A stretch of 64,000 nucleotides of DNA, taken from positions 1 to 64,000 of the forward strand of contig JAHLKC010000107.1 in the NCBI GenBank assembly GCA_025449115.1, read 5' to 3'. The stretch's first letter is position 1; the number at the start of each line of letters is the position of its first letter. The translations under genes and the position numbers were made by a program. A model generated the notes under the pieces. It did no database searches. It was not told the origin of the DNA and saw only the letters and a program-made list of their open reading frames with translations. This DNA comes from Chytridium lagenaria (taxonomy: Eukaryota > Chytridiomycota > Chytridiomycetes > Chytridiales > Chytridiaceae). This document shows, piece by piece, positions 44,843 to 55,618 of this stretch.

Positions 44843-47800
44843 TCATCGTACTATCCAACACCAACTTTTGTTTTGCCGACTTAAATGTAACCGCCGCACC
44901 AGCAGGAGATTAACGAAACCAGAGGTTGAACGACGAGTTTGTGCGCACCCAGCCAGATCAGAATCCGTGTACGCGCGAATGGAGATTCCAGCTGGAGCAT
45001 CCGGTTTAAAGACTAGGTGCATATCTACTGTATTGTTCAGATATCCCAACAAGTTCTGGGTCGCTTTCCAGTGACAAGGGCGAGGCTTGGACGAGAAACG
45101 TGCTAGCTTACTAACTGCGAATGCGATATCAGGACATGAACCATAGGCCAGGTAAAGGAGTTTTCCGATGACAGCACGGTAGTCTCTATCTTTCATCTCT
45201 TGTCGCTCGGTTTCAGTAAGATCTTGTAAGAAATCGAAATCCTCAGGTTGATCCACAAGCATAGGAACGGCCACTGACACGTATTTTGATGGAATCCAGT
45301 GGTCTTCAACAATCTGTCGTGCAAAAACAGATTGCTCCAGAACCACATTTCCCCCTCATCAAAACGGTCATGCCAATAAATTCCCGTTTATCCGTAGTGT
45401 CGTTCAGCGGGAACTTCGTATTAATGGCGGCAATAAGGCGTAGAACCTCGGGTTCCACAGCAAGGTCATAGAACCATTTAAGATCGTCGACGTATAAGTA
45501 GAGATAGATCCAGTGATCCCCATTCGTTTAACAAAAAGACATGGGTCATTTTGACTGACACGTAGACCCAGGGTAACTAGAAGGCCAGAAATGTCTTTAT
45601 ACCAAAGTCGAGGGCCTTGACGAATGCCGTTAACGGCTTGTAGGATTTCAGCACCAAACCAGCAGTGCAGGAGTCTCAGTGCCGGGAAGTTGCTGCATAT
45701 AAAGACCACCGTCGACATCAACTTTGGAGTTTAAGAAGGCACTAGTAAAATCCCTGCCGGGTTTTCATGCGCCGCTGAGCTTTAATCGCTAAAGATACGA
45801 AATGCGTTAAGGGATCCGGTGGGACCAGGTTTCCTGTGAAATCCACGCCCGGAATTGGTGACAGCCGTAAGTGATGGCGCGTGCTTTGAACGTTTCCAAC
45901 TTAGTATCGTCATTGGTTTTAACCATTAAAACCCAAGCAGATTTCAGAGCTTTGCGGCCAGGTGGAAGAGGAACAAGCTGCCAGGTACCGTTGACTTGAT
46001 GGTGACGGAGTTCCGTATCAATAGCAGCTTGCCATTTGGCGGCGTCAGGGCCACTTAAGGCTTCTTTAATGCTGCGGGGACCCGGCCGACTGCTGAAAAC
46101 AGAACCGGCGACAACGTCCCGGAAGGAAGGTCGACCCCTAACCGCATCAGGATCACGAGGAGATAGAGCAAACTTATGCACAAAGGCACTTTCATCACTG
46201 ATTTCAAAACAGGTAATCGATAACGAGCTTGATCCAGGTGTTGCATGAAGGTGGCGTAACATCCTGGCACTATGGGTAGGCGGAGCACGGTCCTTCTTAA
46301 CTTTGCGATCAGGTTGTCGACGAGGTTCAAGGCTGGGTTTACGCGGTGCGGCAGGAGTAACTGGTGCAGACATGGGTTGCGGCGGAACGTCGAATACAGG
46401 TATCGACGGCGAGGCAGGTGCAGACTGAACTTCTACGGCACGGGGAAGAAGGAGTCGCGTGTGGAAGTAGGCTTAGGATCCGGGGTCTTGTACTGAGGTG
46501 GAGGTAGAGGAAGCCGGGTGGGGGTTGCTGGAGCATTAAAGGAGCACTTCAGCATTTGCGGAAGAAATAAACTTATCCGCATCAACATCCCGAGATGCCG
46601 AACTTGTACATCATCTACATCCACCCAAGGATCCACCACAAGAGGGCTTGAGCTGGGTATGCAGCCCGGTCAAAACATCCTCAAAGAACACCGCATTACG
46701 AGTTGTAAACACCGAATTGGATGTCACTTTAAGTAAAATACGGTATGTTGTTCTCGAAAATTATGACCATTGCATCACTACAATAGCCTTGATAAGTAGA
46801 GACGGGGAGTGCCACGTTGGAATACTAAATACCATAAGCAACACAACCCCACAGCAACACAACCCCACAGGCGTAAATGCTTAACATTAGGAGCAACACC
46901 AAGGAAAACTTCAAAGGGTCTTGCCAAGAGGGTGCGTATGACTTTGATATTATTATAGAATAAAATAGTAACGCAGCTTCACCCCATAAAATGTAAGTGC
47001 ATCAGCCCGAAGAAGCATGGCTCGAACCCCATCTCACATGGAACGGAAAAATCATTCAACGCGACCATTTGTTGATGTTGTCCGGTATCCGCCAGATGAA
47101 GTTCGATTCCGAGATCTTGCAAATACTTAATAACCGAAGTAACGTTTTCTCCTCCTTTATCCATGCGGAAAGCTTTGATTTTTAACCCTGTTTGTCGTTC
47201 ATACCATGCAGCGATCTCACGCGTGCAAAACAGACGACCGGTAGCAAAAGAAGAGCCCGAATCGACAACAACCATAATGCAGGTTGATCCTCCAAGGGTG
47301 GGTGTATTTTTGGGTGGGAAAGAGATATCTAAATCTAATGTACGCAGGAGATCGTGATGAACCGGAGCCGTAGACGTAAAAGGCTGCTTGTGAACTGCAT
47401 TATGTTGAATCGTGTCGGCAAGATAAAGATAATGAAAGTTAATGTGACCATAGCGCTTGTGCCACTTCTGGGCCTCAGTAGATTGGGTTGACAAGTATGA
47501 AGATGCCAAGTTGGCCGTATGAACAGAGGTAGGATCATCAATGTCAATATAGAAACTGGGGCCGAACCCTTTTCACTAATCAGCAGTTTTTCACCCAAAG
47601 TATTCAGAGTCATAGTGGTATGTTCAAACCACACGTCAAGATCTTGGCACAGGAGACGATAAACAGACAGAAGGGATTCCGACACCTCCGGTGAGATTTC
47701 CACTCCTTCAATTGTAATCCCCCCAGTAATAGGTATGTTAACAGTTTCCCCCGTTGTTGATAGCGTATGATTACTGGCGCTAGTATAGATGAGAGGCGGT

Positions 47801-49069
47801 TTCGACGGGCCTGATATGGAATGAGGTAAGCGCTTTTTCATGATATGCCCTGTACAACCCTAATCCACACAGGCCCGGTGGCGTGACGATTCCTTCGAAG
47901 ACAAGGCTTCGGTTATCGCATCCAATGAGGGAGTTTAGGCGATGGGTACAGGATTCACAAAAGTGTAATGGAGTAACATACACTGAATAAAGGACAGATG
48001 AGTAGTCTTTATTATTGAAGTCCAAAAGTTCTTCACTAAAAACACTATCTCTAACATTAAACGTCAAAACACTTGTTCGGTTGGCTTTGGGTTGGTGTCA
48101 GCTTGTTTTACGTCCTCAGCGAGTTGTTCCGCCTCAGAGTGTTTTTGGAGCTCCTTGATACTTTTTCATATTTCTTGAATCGCAGGGACATCGTTCTCCG
48201 CGAATACATGGGCATGATGAATCTAGGCGATTAGCTCTAGGAGCTACATTGTCATTAGCTCCTGCGGGTCCAGGTCGAAGGTAAGCCTCATGGCGAGCTC
48301 CAGCAAGGTCCGCTTGAGCCGCCTCTTGAAGATGAAGAACAACCTCACTAATCTTGTGAACTTGTTTTGCTTGAAAAGATTCTTGAGACCATATTTAAAC
48401 GGACTCATGGTGAGAGCTTGCGTAAAATCTTTATAATAGGAAGTGTCGGTAATGTTGGATCCCCGAGAGAGAGCAGTTTGTTGCGGCGTTCTTCAAAGAA
48501 TTCCGCTAAGTCCAGGGGGTACGACTTCCTTGAACAATCCGTTTTAATTCTCCTTGGATCGAGTCAACGGTATGACCCGAGTCATGATGGAGGGACAACT
48601 CAAACGCACGAAAACGCCGATAGATCGAGGTATACGCCGTGGACGAATTGAACTTGGCGCATGGTTGAATCCATGTGTTCTGTCAACACATTATTGATAG
48701 TTGACTCGACCTCGTTCCACTGCCTTGCCTTTTCAATAGCAGCTATCCTAACCGCCTCATTCATGACTGTACCATTCGCAACGACCTCTGCCGGCACCTG
48801 AGGAGCAACCACTTCATGACGGAGCTGGTCAGACATCTTGAGGACCGACATGGCGTAGTACTTGGTGGCAGCGACATCCCATCTATCCTGTTCAAGATCA
48901 GGAGCTTCCATTCTGGATAATATTCTTGTTTGTTCGCCAGGGTAAGAAGGCGATACGTTGACTTGGGATGCGATGGATGGGATGGGCTCGATGACGGCGA
49001 CATGATGGGGAGCTCAGAGTTCGATTTGAGCGGAGTTTCAAAATAGAAAACTCTCGTGATCAGCCTCAA
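44843..49069 (-). pseudogene. copia element C gag-pol
   Basis: Recognisable parts are the gag domain (ANKQEYYPEWKLLILNRI), the protease site, pre-integrase (AQKWHKRYGHINFHYLYLAD), the integrase core (VVVDSGSSFATGRLF, RMDKGGENV, and QQNGRVE after a shift), RT (INGIRQGP-like and LYVDDLKWFY blocks near 45,500) and RNase H (MDSDLAGCAQTRRSTSGF-like region near 44,930). The protease DSG site reads D-stop-G at 47,860. Other stops and shifts are scattered through it. Confidence 0.8.
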
Positions 49070-49127
49070 CTCAAGACTTCCACCTCCTGGGCCCTACTCC
49101 GTCCTTAGCTTTCTCCTGTTGTTAACG

Positions 49128-49160
49128 ATCGCGTACGCGTAGCGTTCAGACTCTTAATCT
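49128..49160 (-). other. primer binding site of copia C resembling a tRNA-Lys(CUU) anticodon arm
   Basis: On the + strand gcgttcagactcttaatc directly precedes the LTR remnant. This is the anticodon arm and loop of a lysine tRNA with anticodon CUU (loop CTCTTAA between TTCAGA and TCTGA stems). Its minus-strand complement sits where the primer binding site of a leftward element must be. Confidence 0.55.
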
Positions 49161-49181
49161 GTAAGATTTGGTAAATAACCT

Positions 49182-49335
49182 CGTTACGAGCCCCGTAAAC
49201 CCCAACAAGGACAACGGATAGGACTTGAAACCGAAGAAAGAACCGTCAGCACAAGCGCTTGCAACGTTCACATATAGCAACAAAGAAAACCTCATCTACC
49301 TTGATCAAGTGATCAAATCACAACCGAAGGCTTAC
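49182..49335 (+). pseudogene. remnant of copia B LTR end and pre-integrase fragment
   Basis: A short piece resembling the last 27 bp of LTR B (ending gtaaaccccaaca) is followed by a frame with ALATFTYSNKENLIYLDQVI. That looks like the copia pre-integrase region that element B lacks between its protease and integrase. Confidence 0.45.
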
Positions 49336-49376
49336 TGTTGGGTTTCGCTCACTTGACTCACAGCACGCGTCGGGAT
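49336..49376 (+). repeat. truncated LTR of family E
   Basis: The sequence TGTTGGGTTTCGCTCACTTG and following bases match the start of the solo LTR at 42,759. It is cut after about 41 bp by the next LTR. Confidence 0.65.
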
Positions 49377-49799
49377 TGTTGGGGTTTACGGGGCTCTTAT
49401 AATACCACAGAATATCTAATAAACTAATAATAACGAATGTAAACTGGTGACGAGGTCTTCAGAGGTGACTACTGAATAATACTGATGACACTAACTTCTT
49501 ATTATTAAAACTTCTGAAAACACTACTGATAAGTATGAGGGTGGCACTCCACGCTAACGAGGTCCCATGACTTGTTCATCCCGCATTGTCACAAACAAAC
49601 ATGTAAAGTAACTTAACCAAGTCATGCGGGGATTCACGTACGGGGATTAACGCTGACACAAATGGTATGAGCAGCACAACGAATAATAGATTTAAACTCA
49701 GAAATTGAGGCAGGAAACAGTGCGGGGGCATAAATGCACTTCGTGAAATAAAGAATGCGGGTTGGTAAAACAAGCTACCTAGAAAGATGAAACCCAACT
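49377..49799 (-). repeat. 3' LTR of a leftward copia element (B-like)
   Basis: About 423 bp; the minus strand starts with TTGGGTTTCATCTTTC and ends GTAAACCCCAACA, like LTR B. A purine tract lies directly upstream on the minus strand. It belongs to the pol fragment at 49,879-51,660. Confidence 0.75.
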
Positions 49800-49878
49800 T
49801 TTTTCTCCACTCAGCTTTCTAAACGCGCAGTTTTTTCAACTGCTTAACCATCCCACACTTAGCGCGTAATTCTTCAAA

Positions 49879-51660
49879 CTAAGTTCGGGGCAATGCTTTA
49901 GTAAACATATCTGCAGGATGTAACTTCGTGTTAAGGTAATTGACCCGTAACTTCGTCGCGTTCACCCTGTCTCTGATAAAGTGAAACCTCCTGTCCACAT
50001 GGCGAGAGCTCTGTAAATAAATTGGCATAGTGGCGAGAGCGTTGGCGGTAGTGTTATCGCCATAAATTATTGGTGGGTCATTGAACGAATATCCCAGCTC
50101 CCCCAGAAGTTGACTTACCCAATTCATATGAGACGACGCCTCACTCAGCGACACGTATTCTGCCTCAGCTGTCAACTGAGCCGTCGTTGCCTTTTTAGTT
50201 CCCCACACAACAAATCCCCCATTCAGTGTGATCACAAATCCACTGGTTGACTTGTGTATGCCGGATCCGTCCCCATGTCAGCATTCGCGTATCCCACCAA
50301 TTCTAGTTGCTCTCTTCTCGAATACTGAATCCCCAGCTTCTTAGTTTGTTGAACATATCCAATTGCGGTAAAACACATTCCGATGCGCACGGTAAGTGTT
50401 CTCTTGGAATCTTGCAGCCATACCCAGAGCAAACGCTATGTCTGGTCGCGTCCCAATCATAGCATGTATCAAGGATCCAGTGTATTGGCGGTATCCTTGA
50501 CCTTTCTCATGCGTTTTCGTTATCTGTCCATCCATTGTCTTCAACAGTTTCTTTGCGGCGTCCATTGGGGTGTAATGCAAAAGAGTTTTCGGTAATTCCA
50601 GCTTTTGACTCTTGTCCGATGTATCTCTGCTGGAACACCACATTCTTCTCTTTCACACGATCATAGCGACATTGCAACCCCAACACGTATCGAAAACTTG
50701 CAGCTCGCGTTCCACGGTAACGTCTCATTAATCTATTCTCAGATCTATCCAATTTCTTTGTGCTTGTTGAAGCCTAAAAAATGTTGTCAACATAGACGCC
50801 TTTTATGGTGAAATCCTTCCCGTTCCTCTTGTAGTAAAGGCATGGATCCGCCGCAGAGCGAGTAAGCTTCTCCTTGTCGACTTGGAACGTGTTTAAGTCG
50901 GTGTTGAAACACATTGGTGCTTGTACGAGTCCGTAGAGCCCAATCTTCTTTCCCTTCGACGACAAATTCTTCTGGTTGTTCGATATATATCTCATGAACT
51001 TCAAGCTTCCCATTCAAGAGCGCGGTCTTGACGTCGTATTGCCGAATCTCCATGTTCTCTTGACAAGTGACCGCAAGCATTACTCTCAGCGTCGCTTGCT
51101 TGATGACAGGTGCGAACTTATTGTCATAATTGATGTCTGGTTTTTGTGAATAACCTTTAGCAACAAATCTAGCTTTACGTCTGTCAAGATATCCCAACTC
51201 ATCTCGCTTTGTTTTGTACACCCATCCTGATTAAACAATCTTCCTCCCTTTTGGTCAGGGAACCAACCTCCATGTCATCTCAACCAAACTCTTCATTTCC
51301 TCCATCGCTTTCCTCCACTCGTCCTTCTCCTTCCTACCCATCGCTTCCTGGTAGCTCTCTGGTTCGTCATCATCTTCCAACGATGCGCTGTTTGCTGATG
51401 GTCTAATTGTCCAAAACTCTCCCGGCTTCTTCTTGTTCCGTGATGACCCGAAGGGATGTCTCGTATGGTTCATCCAGGTCTTCACGGAAGTTCGGAACTC
51501 TTCTTCCACCCGATCGACAAACCGTAGGTGAGTGAGGTTCCTCTCGGTCTTTGTCTTTATAGTCTTCGCGATCGGGTGTATGACAACTAATACTGTCATC
51601 TTTGTCATCTTCAGAATCTTTGTCATTTACTGCCGTATCAACTTAACTTCCACCAGAGCT
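49879..51660 (-). pseudogene. leftward copia pol fragment (linker, RT, RNase H)
   Basis: Reading from the right: an acidic linker with KTWMNHTRHPFGSSRNKK, RT starting YKTKRDELGYLDRRKARFVA, EIRQYDVKTALLNGKLEVHE, the active-site block GVYVDNIF (YVDD changed to YVDN), and RNase H with AQLTAEAEYVSLSEASSHMN, YGDNTTANAL and PADMFTKALP. The sequence is close to that of element B. Gag, protease and integrase core are missing to the right of 51,660. Confidence 0.82.
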
Positions 51661-53437
51661 TGACGAGTCTGTGGAGTAATCCGGTAAGTCTAGATCATTT
51701 TTCTACCCTTGAACCTCCCCTTCAAACTTTGACTCTCCCTTCTCTGCTTCAGCCGCCATTACTCCCTCGGCGTGATGGCTTAGTTAAAAAAACACCCAAC
51801 GCCACCAGCCATCCTACAAATAAACCCTTTTGTGAAATGATTCAAAATTACCAATAACACTTATTCTATATATATTACATCTTCTGAAATCCACCGCCTG
51901 ATCTAATAATAACTGGAATGGTGGTGATTGTGGAAGACACAGAAAAAGCAAAGTTTCTGTTTGACGCATCAACAATAATAAGTGAGTATAGACTTTTTGG
52001 TTTGTTTTTAATTTTATATATAAGATATAAATGTATAGCATAAGAGGTCGCACTGAAATTTGCTACAAGGGGTAGATTTGGTCATACAGTGTGGCGTTGG
52101 AGATTCAGCACCCACTTTGGTTGTGACTATGAGACTGGTCTGGAATTTAGGGAGATGGTGCGTCCACAATCTTGCTTGTTGTGTATGCATTTCTTTTGGA
52201 CACGTTACTTTCTGAAAATCTATCTGACCAATGACGTGGCAGCCAATTAATTCAATGTTTCTGCCACCTCCTGGCACACAAAGGTCAACTTAATGCTGAC
52301 TATCAGGAGTAAAATCAATATGGTAACCATTACTAGTGGTCTTCAATTTGGACAAAATATAAGAGCTTCAGGGCAGGTCTATGGTCATTGGCCCAAAATT
52401 TTTAATTGAAGACTATGTTTCACAAAAGTTCTTGAATTGTTCTTAATCTTAATTCCAAAACCGATGCAGAACTTTTTATAAAGTTCTTAAATCGTGTATC
52501 ACCCATGTTTGTGCAACTTTCTCCTTCCTTTTTTGATATTTTGGTCAAGTTTGTGGCACTCAACATTTAATCTTCCCAACATGTTACACCCCACTGTGGA
52601 TTTGAACTGATGTGCTACGTCTGAGCTTGTTATTATCCTTCTTAAATTTCCTACATTTCTTGACAAATTTTGCCCTCAATCAAGGCCCTTTCTATCAGCC
52701 AATAATCTATGTGTTTATTAAGAGTTATTATTAAATTCCTGCAAAATTGAGGACCATCTTACCAATTCCAAATTAAGATCTTTTGGGAAGACCGTGGGAC
52801 AACTGGGACTGCCATTCTTCAGCATGTGTGGATGGTTTTGACTTGGTGAACTGAAATCATAAGAAAATTAAACGGTTACATGGCAGAAATTAATAAACTA
52901 TAACAAAAAGATCCAAAAATTTGGGGTGTTGTCATCCCTTTTTTGAGGTGACAAAAAAAAACACGCCATAGTTTTTCAAGTTGCTGCAAATATTGTTACC
53001 TTATCCATGCAACGAGAACCTTTGTGATCAATTCTACCTAAATTGCAATTTTTAAGTCAAGATATTTCATTAGCCCTACACTTTGCTTTCTTATTATTAA
53101 GAGGAATTATTTACAAAAATTTAAAATTATATAGAAATATTAGAATTCTTGTGCATGTATTGATTTTAACCTTAATCTGCAAATTAATAATAAATTTATG
53201 GTACATTGTTTTATAAATTAGAATTGGCTATGATTTTTCATATTTGCGCACGTTCCGGGAGGAATTAATTGAGGTTAGAGCGCCCAAATGATGGGAGTAA
53301 GTTGTGAATGTGTTGGTTGAGGAAGTATGTGAAGTTAGTGAGACCTTTATTTATGTTCCTGGTGGCGTCTGTGGGTAATTAAAATAATAACAAAAAGATA
53401 TAGAGTTTAAAGAAGAATTTAAAATTAAGGATATATT
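51661..53437. other. AT-rich stretch without recognisable genes
   Basis: Only short frames. It may be old transposon debris; no similarity to the other elements in the window was evident. Confidence 0.4.
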
Positions 53438-53717
53438 AGAGACTTTTGCAAACGTTACATTGGCCAAATTTTTCCTAAAATTCAAGCTAGGTCATTTTTT
53501 GCATGAAATTTGTCATTAACATACAAGATCAAGCTCTCTATCCTAAGTTCATTTAACTTCTTTAAGGCTTCTTCTAGGCAATCATCATCTCCCATCATTC
53601 CCATCTCCTCCCCATCCAATTGCATTTATCCCTCATTATATCCTTCCTCATCAACCTTTGACGTTTGAATCTCCTTCTGACCCTTTAGTTTTCATTGACT
53701 GCCTCCAATGAGCAGTA

Positions 53718-54620
53718 ATGGGGATACAGATCATTTTGGCCACCATCAATGAAAACAGCCAGACAAAGGCCGAATCTCAAGGACCAACCAAAAGTAGCAG
53801 GATGTTTAAGCCTAAAGACAACCTTGTGCTGCTGAAGAGATTGTTATGCTTGAAACTTGAGCTGCAGGGCGTGGGAATGTGCTGCAAAGTGGGAGGATGT
53901 GGCAGCCAACTTTAACACTCTCCTCCGCAAAGAAAACAAGGAAACTACATCAACGAAGGCGCCGCCAAGCGCAGATTCCAGCTGCTCCAGAATCCTTCAA
54001 TACACATGAGCTAGCTTCAATGAGGCCTCTGCAACAGTAAAGAATTTGACGCTTGCACCTCGCTAATGCAAGAGCTGGATGAACAGGTTTTTCACTTCTT
54101 TTCTTCTTTAAATTATTCTTTGAGCAAGTTAGTGGAGTTTGAGCTTGGGAAAGCGGCAAAAAACGAGAAAGTAAGAAGAAGGTGAAGGAGAGGGCCATAA
54201 AGAGCATCCAAGTTCGGAAAGCTGCAATTGAGGGGCTTGTGAGGAAGGAAGAGAAGGAGAAGAGTAAAATGGCGTTAAGTACGGAATCTGTATCAACAAA
54301 CAACAGCTCCGATGAAGATGTCAGACACCCTTGCGTCTGAAATTTTGAGGAGATGGAGTCTTGTCTGCTGTTGGACCATTGCGGAGTTTGTTGTTGAGAA
54401 GAGGGTGGAGAGGGCGGAGGTTAACGTGATACATCAAAGGGAGCTGGCGTTGAGGGAGTCTGAGGTCTGATTGCAGGAAAAGAAGTTTAATGAAGAGAAG
54501 GAGGTTGGAGTTGGAACTTCAGAAGAAAAAAACTAAAATGGAATTGGAAAGGTCATGGGCAGACTGTGAGCTCCTACTTGCCATTGTAGCGAAACTTAGT
54601 GAAAGAATAAAGTTTATTCA
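53718..54620 (+). pseudogene. ORF1 (Myb/SANT-like) remnant of Harbinger element 1
   Basis: Fragments in shifting frames include FKPKDNLVLLK, WEDVAANFNTLLRKENKE, and later a lysine/glutamate-rich helical part (RELALRESEV, LQEKKFNEEKE). The order, a SANT-like start and a coiled-coil end, matches ORF1 of element 2. Stops are numerous. Confidence 0.6.
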
Positions 54621-54639
54621 CATACCGTTAATTATGGTT

Positions 54640-55618
54640 TCATTGGCATGAAGTGAAAATAATCAAAGCAGTTGGCGGAAGGACTTTGAAGTACGATGAA
54701 GTCTGTGAGCATTGCTGAGTATGGCCGCCACAAGATATATCTTGCCAACTGGTTGATGGAGGAGGTTTTGATTCTTGTGGAAGTCGCAAAAGGCCCAAAG
54801 ACGCACTAGCCGTCCAAATTCCCACTCAAAACACTCTTGCAGAACTCATAGACTTGTTAAAAGCTTGTTGGTTGGCAGTGATGTTTCCCTTGACGGGACT
54901 GAGAAGGTTGTTGTTAAGAAAAAATGCAGGATTGATGTAGAGACCAAAGTGGTTAGTGGTATATACTCAAGGATCTTGCTCTCTTCTAATAAAAAAGCAA
55001 TCATAGCGGCTACAGGCTCAGGATCATGCATACAACCAATAATTCTATTGGCCATTACAATGGATTGGAACTTAATGGCGTGTTCTGTTAATGTCCATTA
55101 TAACTCAAGCGTTGGTCACAAGAGGGCAACATATTCCTCTCACGGTACCGTCAATAAAGCCCACACAATATTCAACGCTTTTGCTTCTTGTGTGCTCAAT
55201 CGATCTCCTGGAGCTTTTCAGGTGTGTACCTGGAATGATCGAAGGTAAGGAGATGCTGGAAGCAATGGTATATCAAGTTCTGCACCAAAGAGCAGATTTG
55301 GGATAAAGCCGATTTGATGCGTCCAAAGAAGAGCTTGAGATCACAAAGACAGTTAGGATAGGTCATCCTATAAAGATATATGCAGAGAGCCTTCTCTGCT
55401 GATGTGATGTAGCAGTTTGATGTCCCAAGTTTGCTGCAAGCTTAAACACTCTTTCAGCTTGCATATCTGGCTTTGACTGAAGCGGAAAATCTCCTCCCAA
55501 AGGAAGGTCTTCAGGCTCTGTCTTGAAGCAGCAGAATATTGGCTTGAGCTTGACAGAGGGCTGGCAACAGAGTGAAAACTGCCATCACCGCAAGCTCCTC
55601 TTCTGAGTCAGACGCCAT
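54640..55618 (-). pseudogene. transposase remnant of Harbinger element 1
   Basis: Leftward from MASDSEEELAVMAVFT (55,618). Matching blocks to the element 2 transposase are RMTYPNCLCDLKLFFG against RMAYPNRLCDLQVMFG, the identical VGFIDGTVRGI with the first catalytic D, YNGH followed by IKFQSIV, and QVGKIYLVAAILSNA at the end. Frames change repeatedly and stops abound. Confidence 0.75.

Larger units (their letters stand above)
44457..49181 (-). mobile_element. copia element C
   Basis: A separate Ty1/copia family in reverse orientation inside the end of element B. Order from the right: primer site, gag (49,069-48,600), protease (near 47,860), pre-integrase and integrase (47,509-46,979), linker, RT (46,373-45,404) and RNase H (45,346-44,843). 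A short 3' LTR lies at about 44,562-44,457. At the 5' side only the last 21 bp of the LTR remain (49,161-49,181, tgtaagatttggtaaataacc, identical to 44,457-44,477). Confidence 0.8.
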
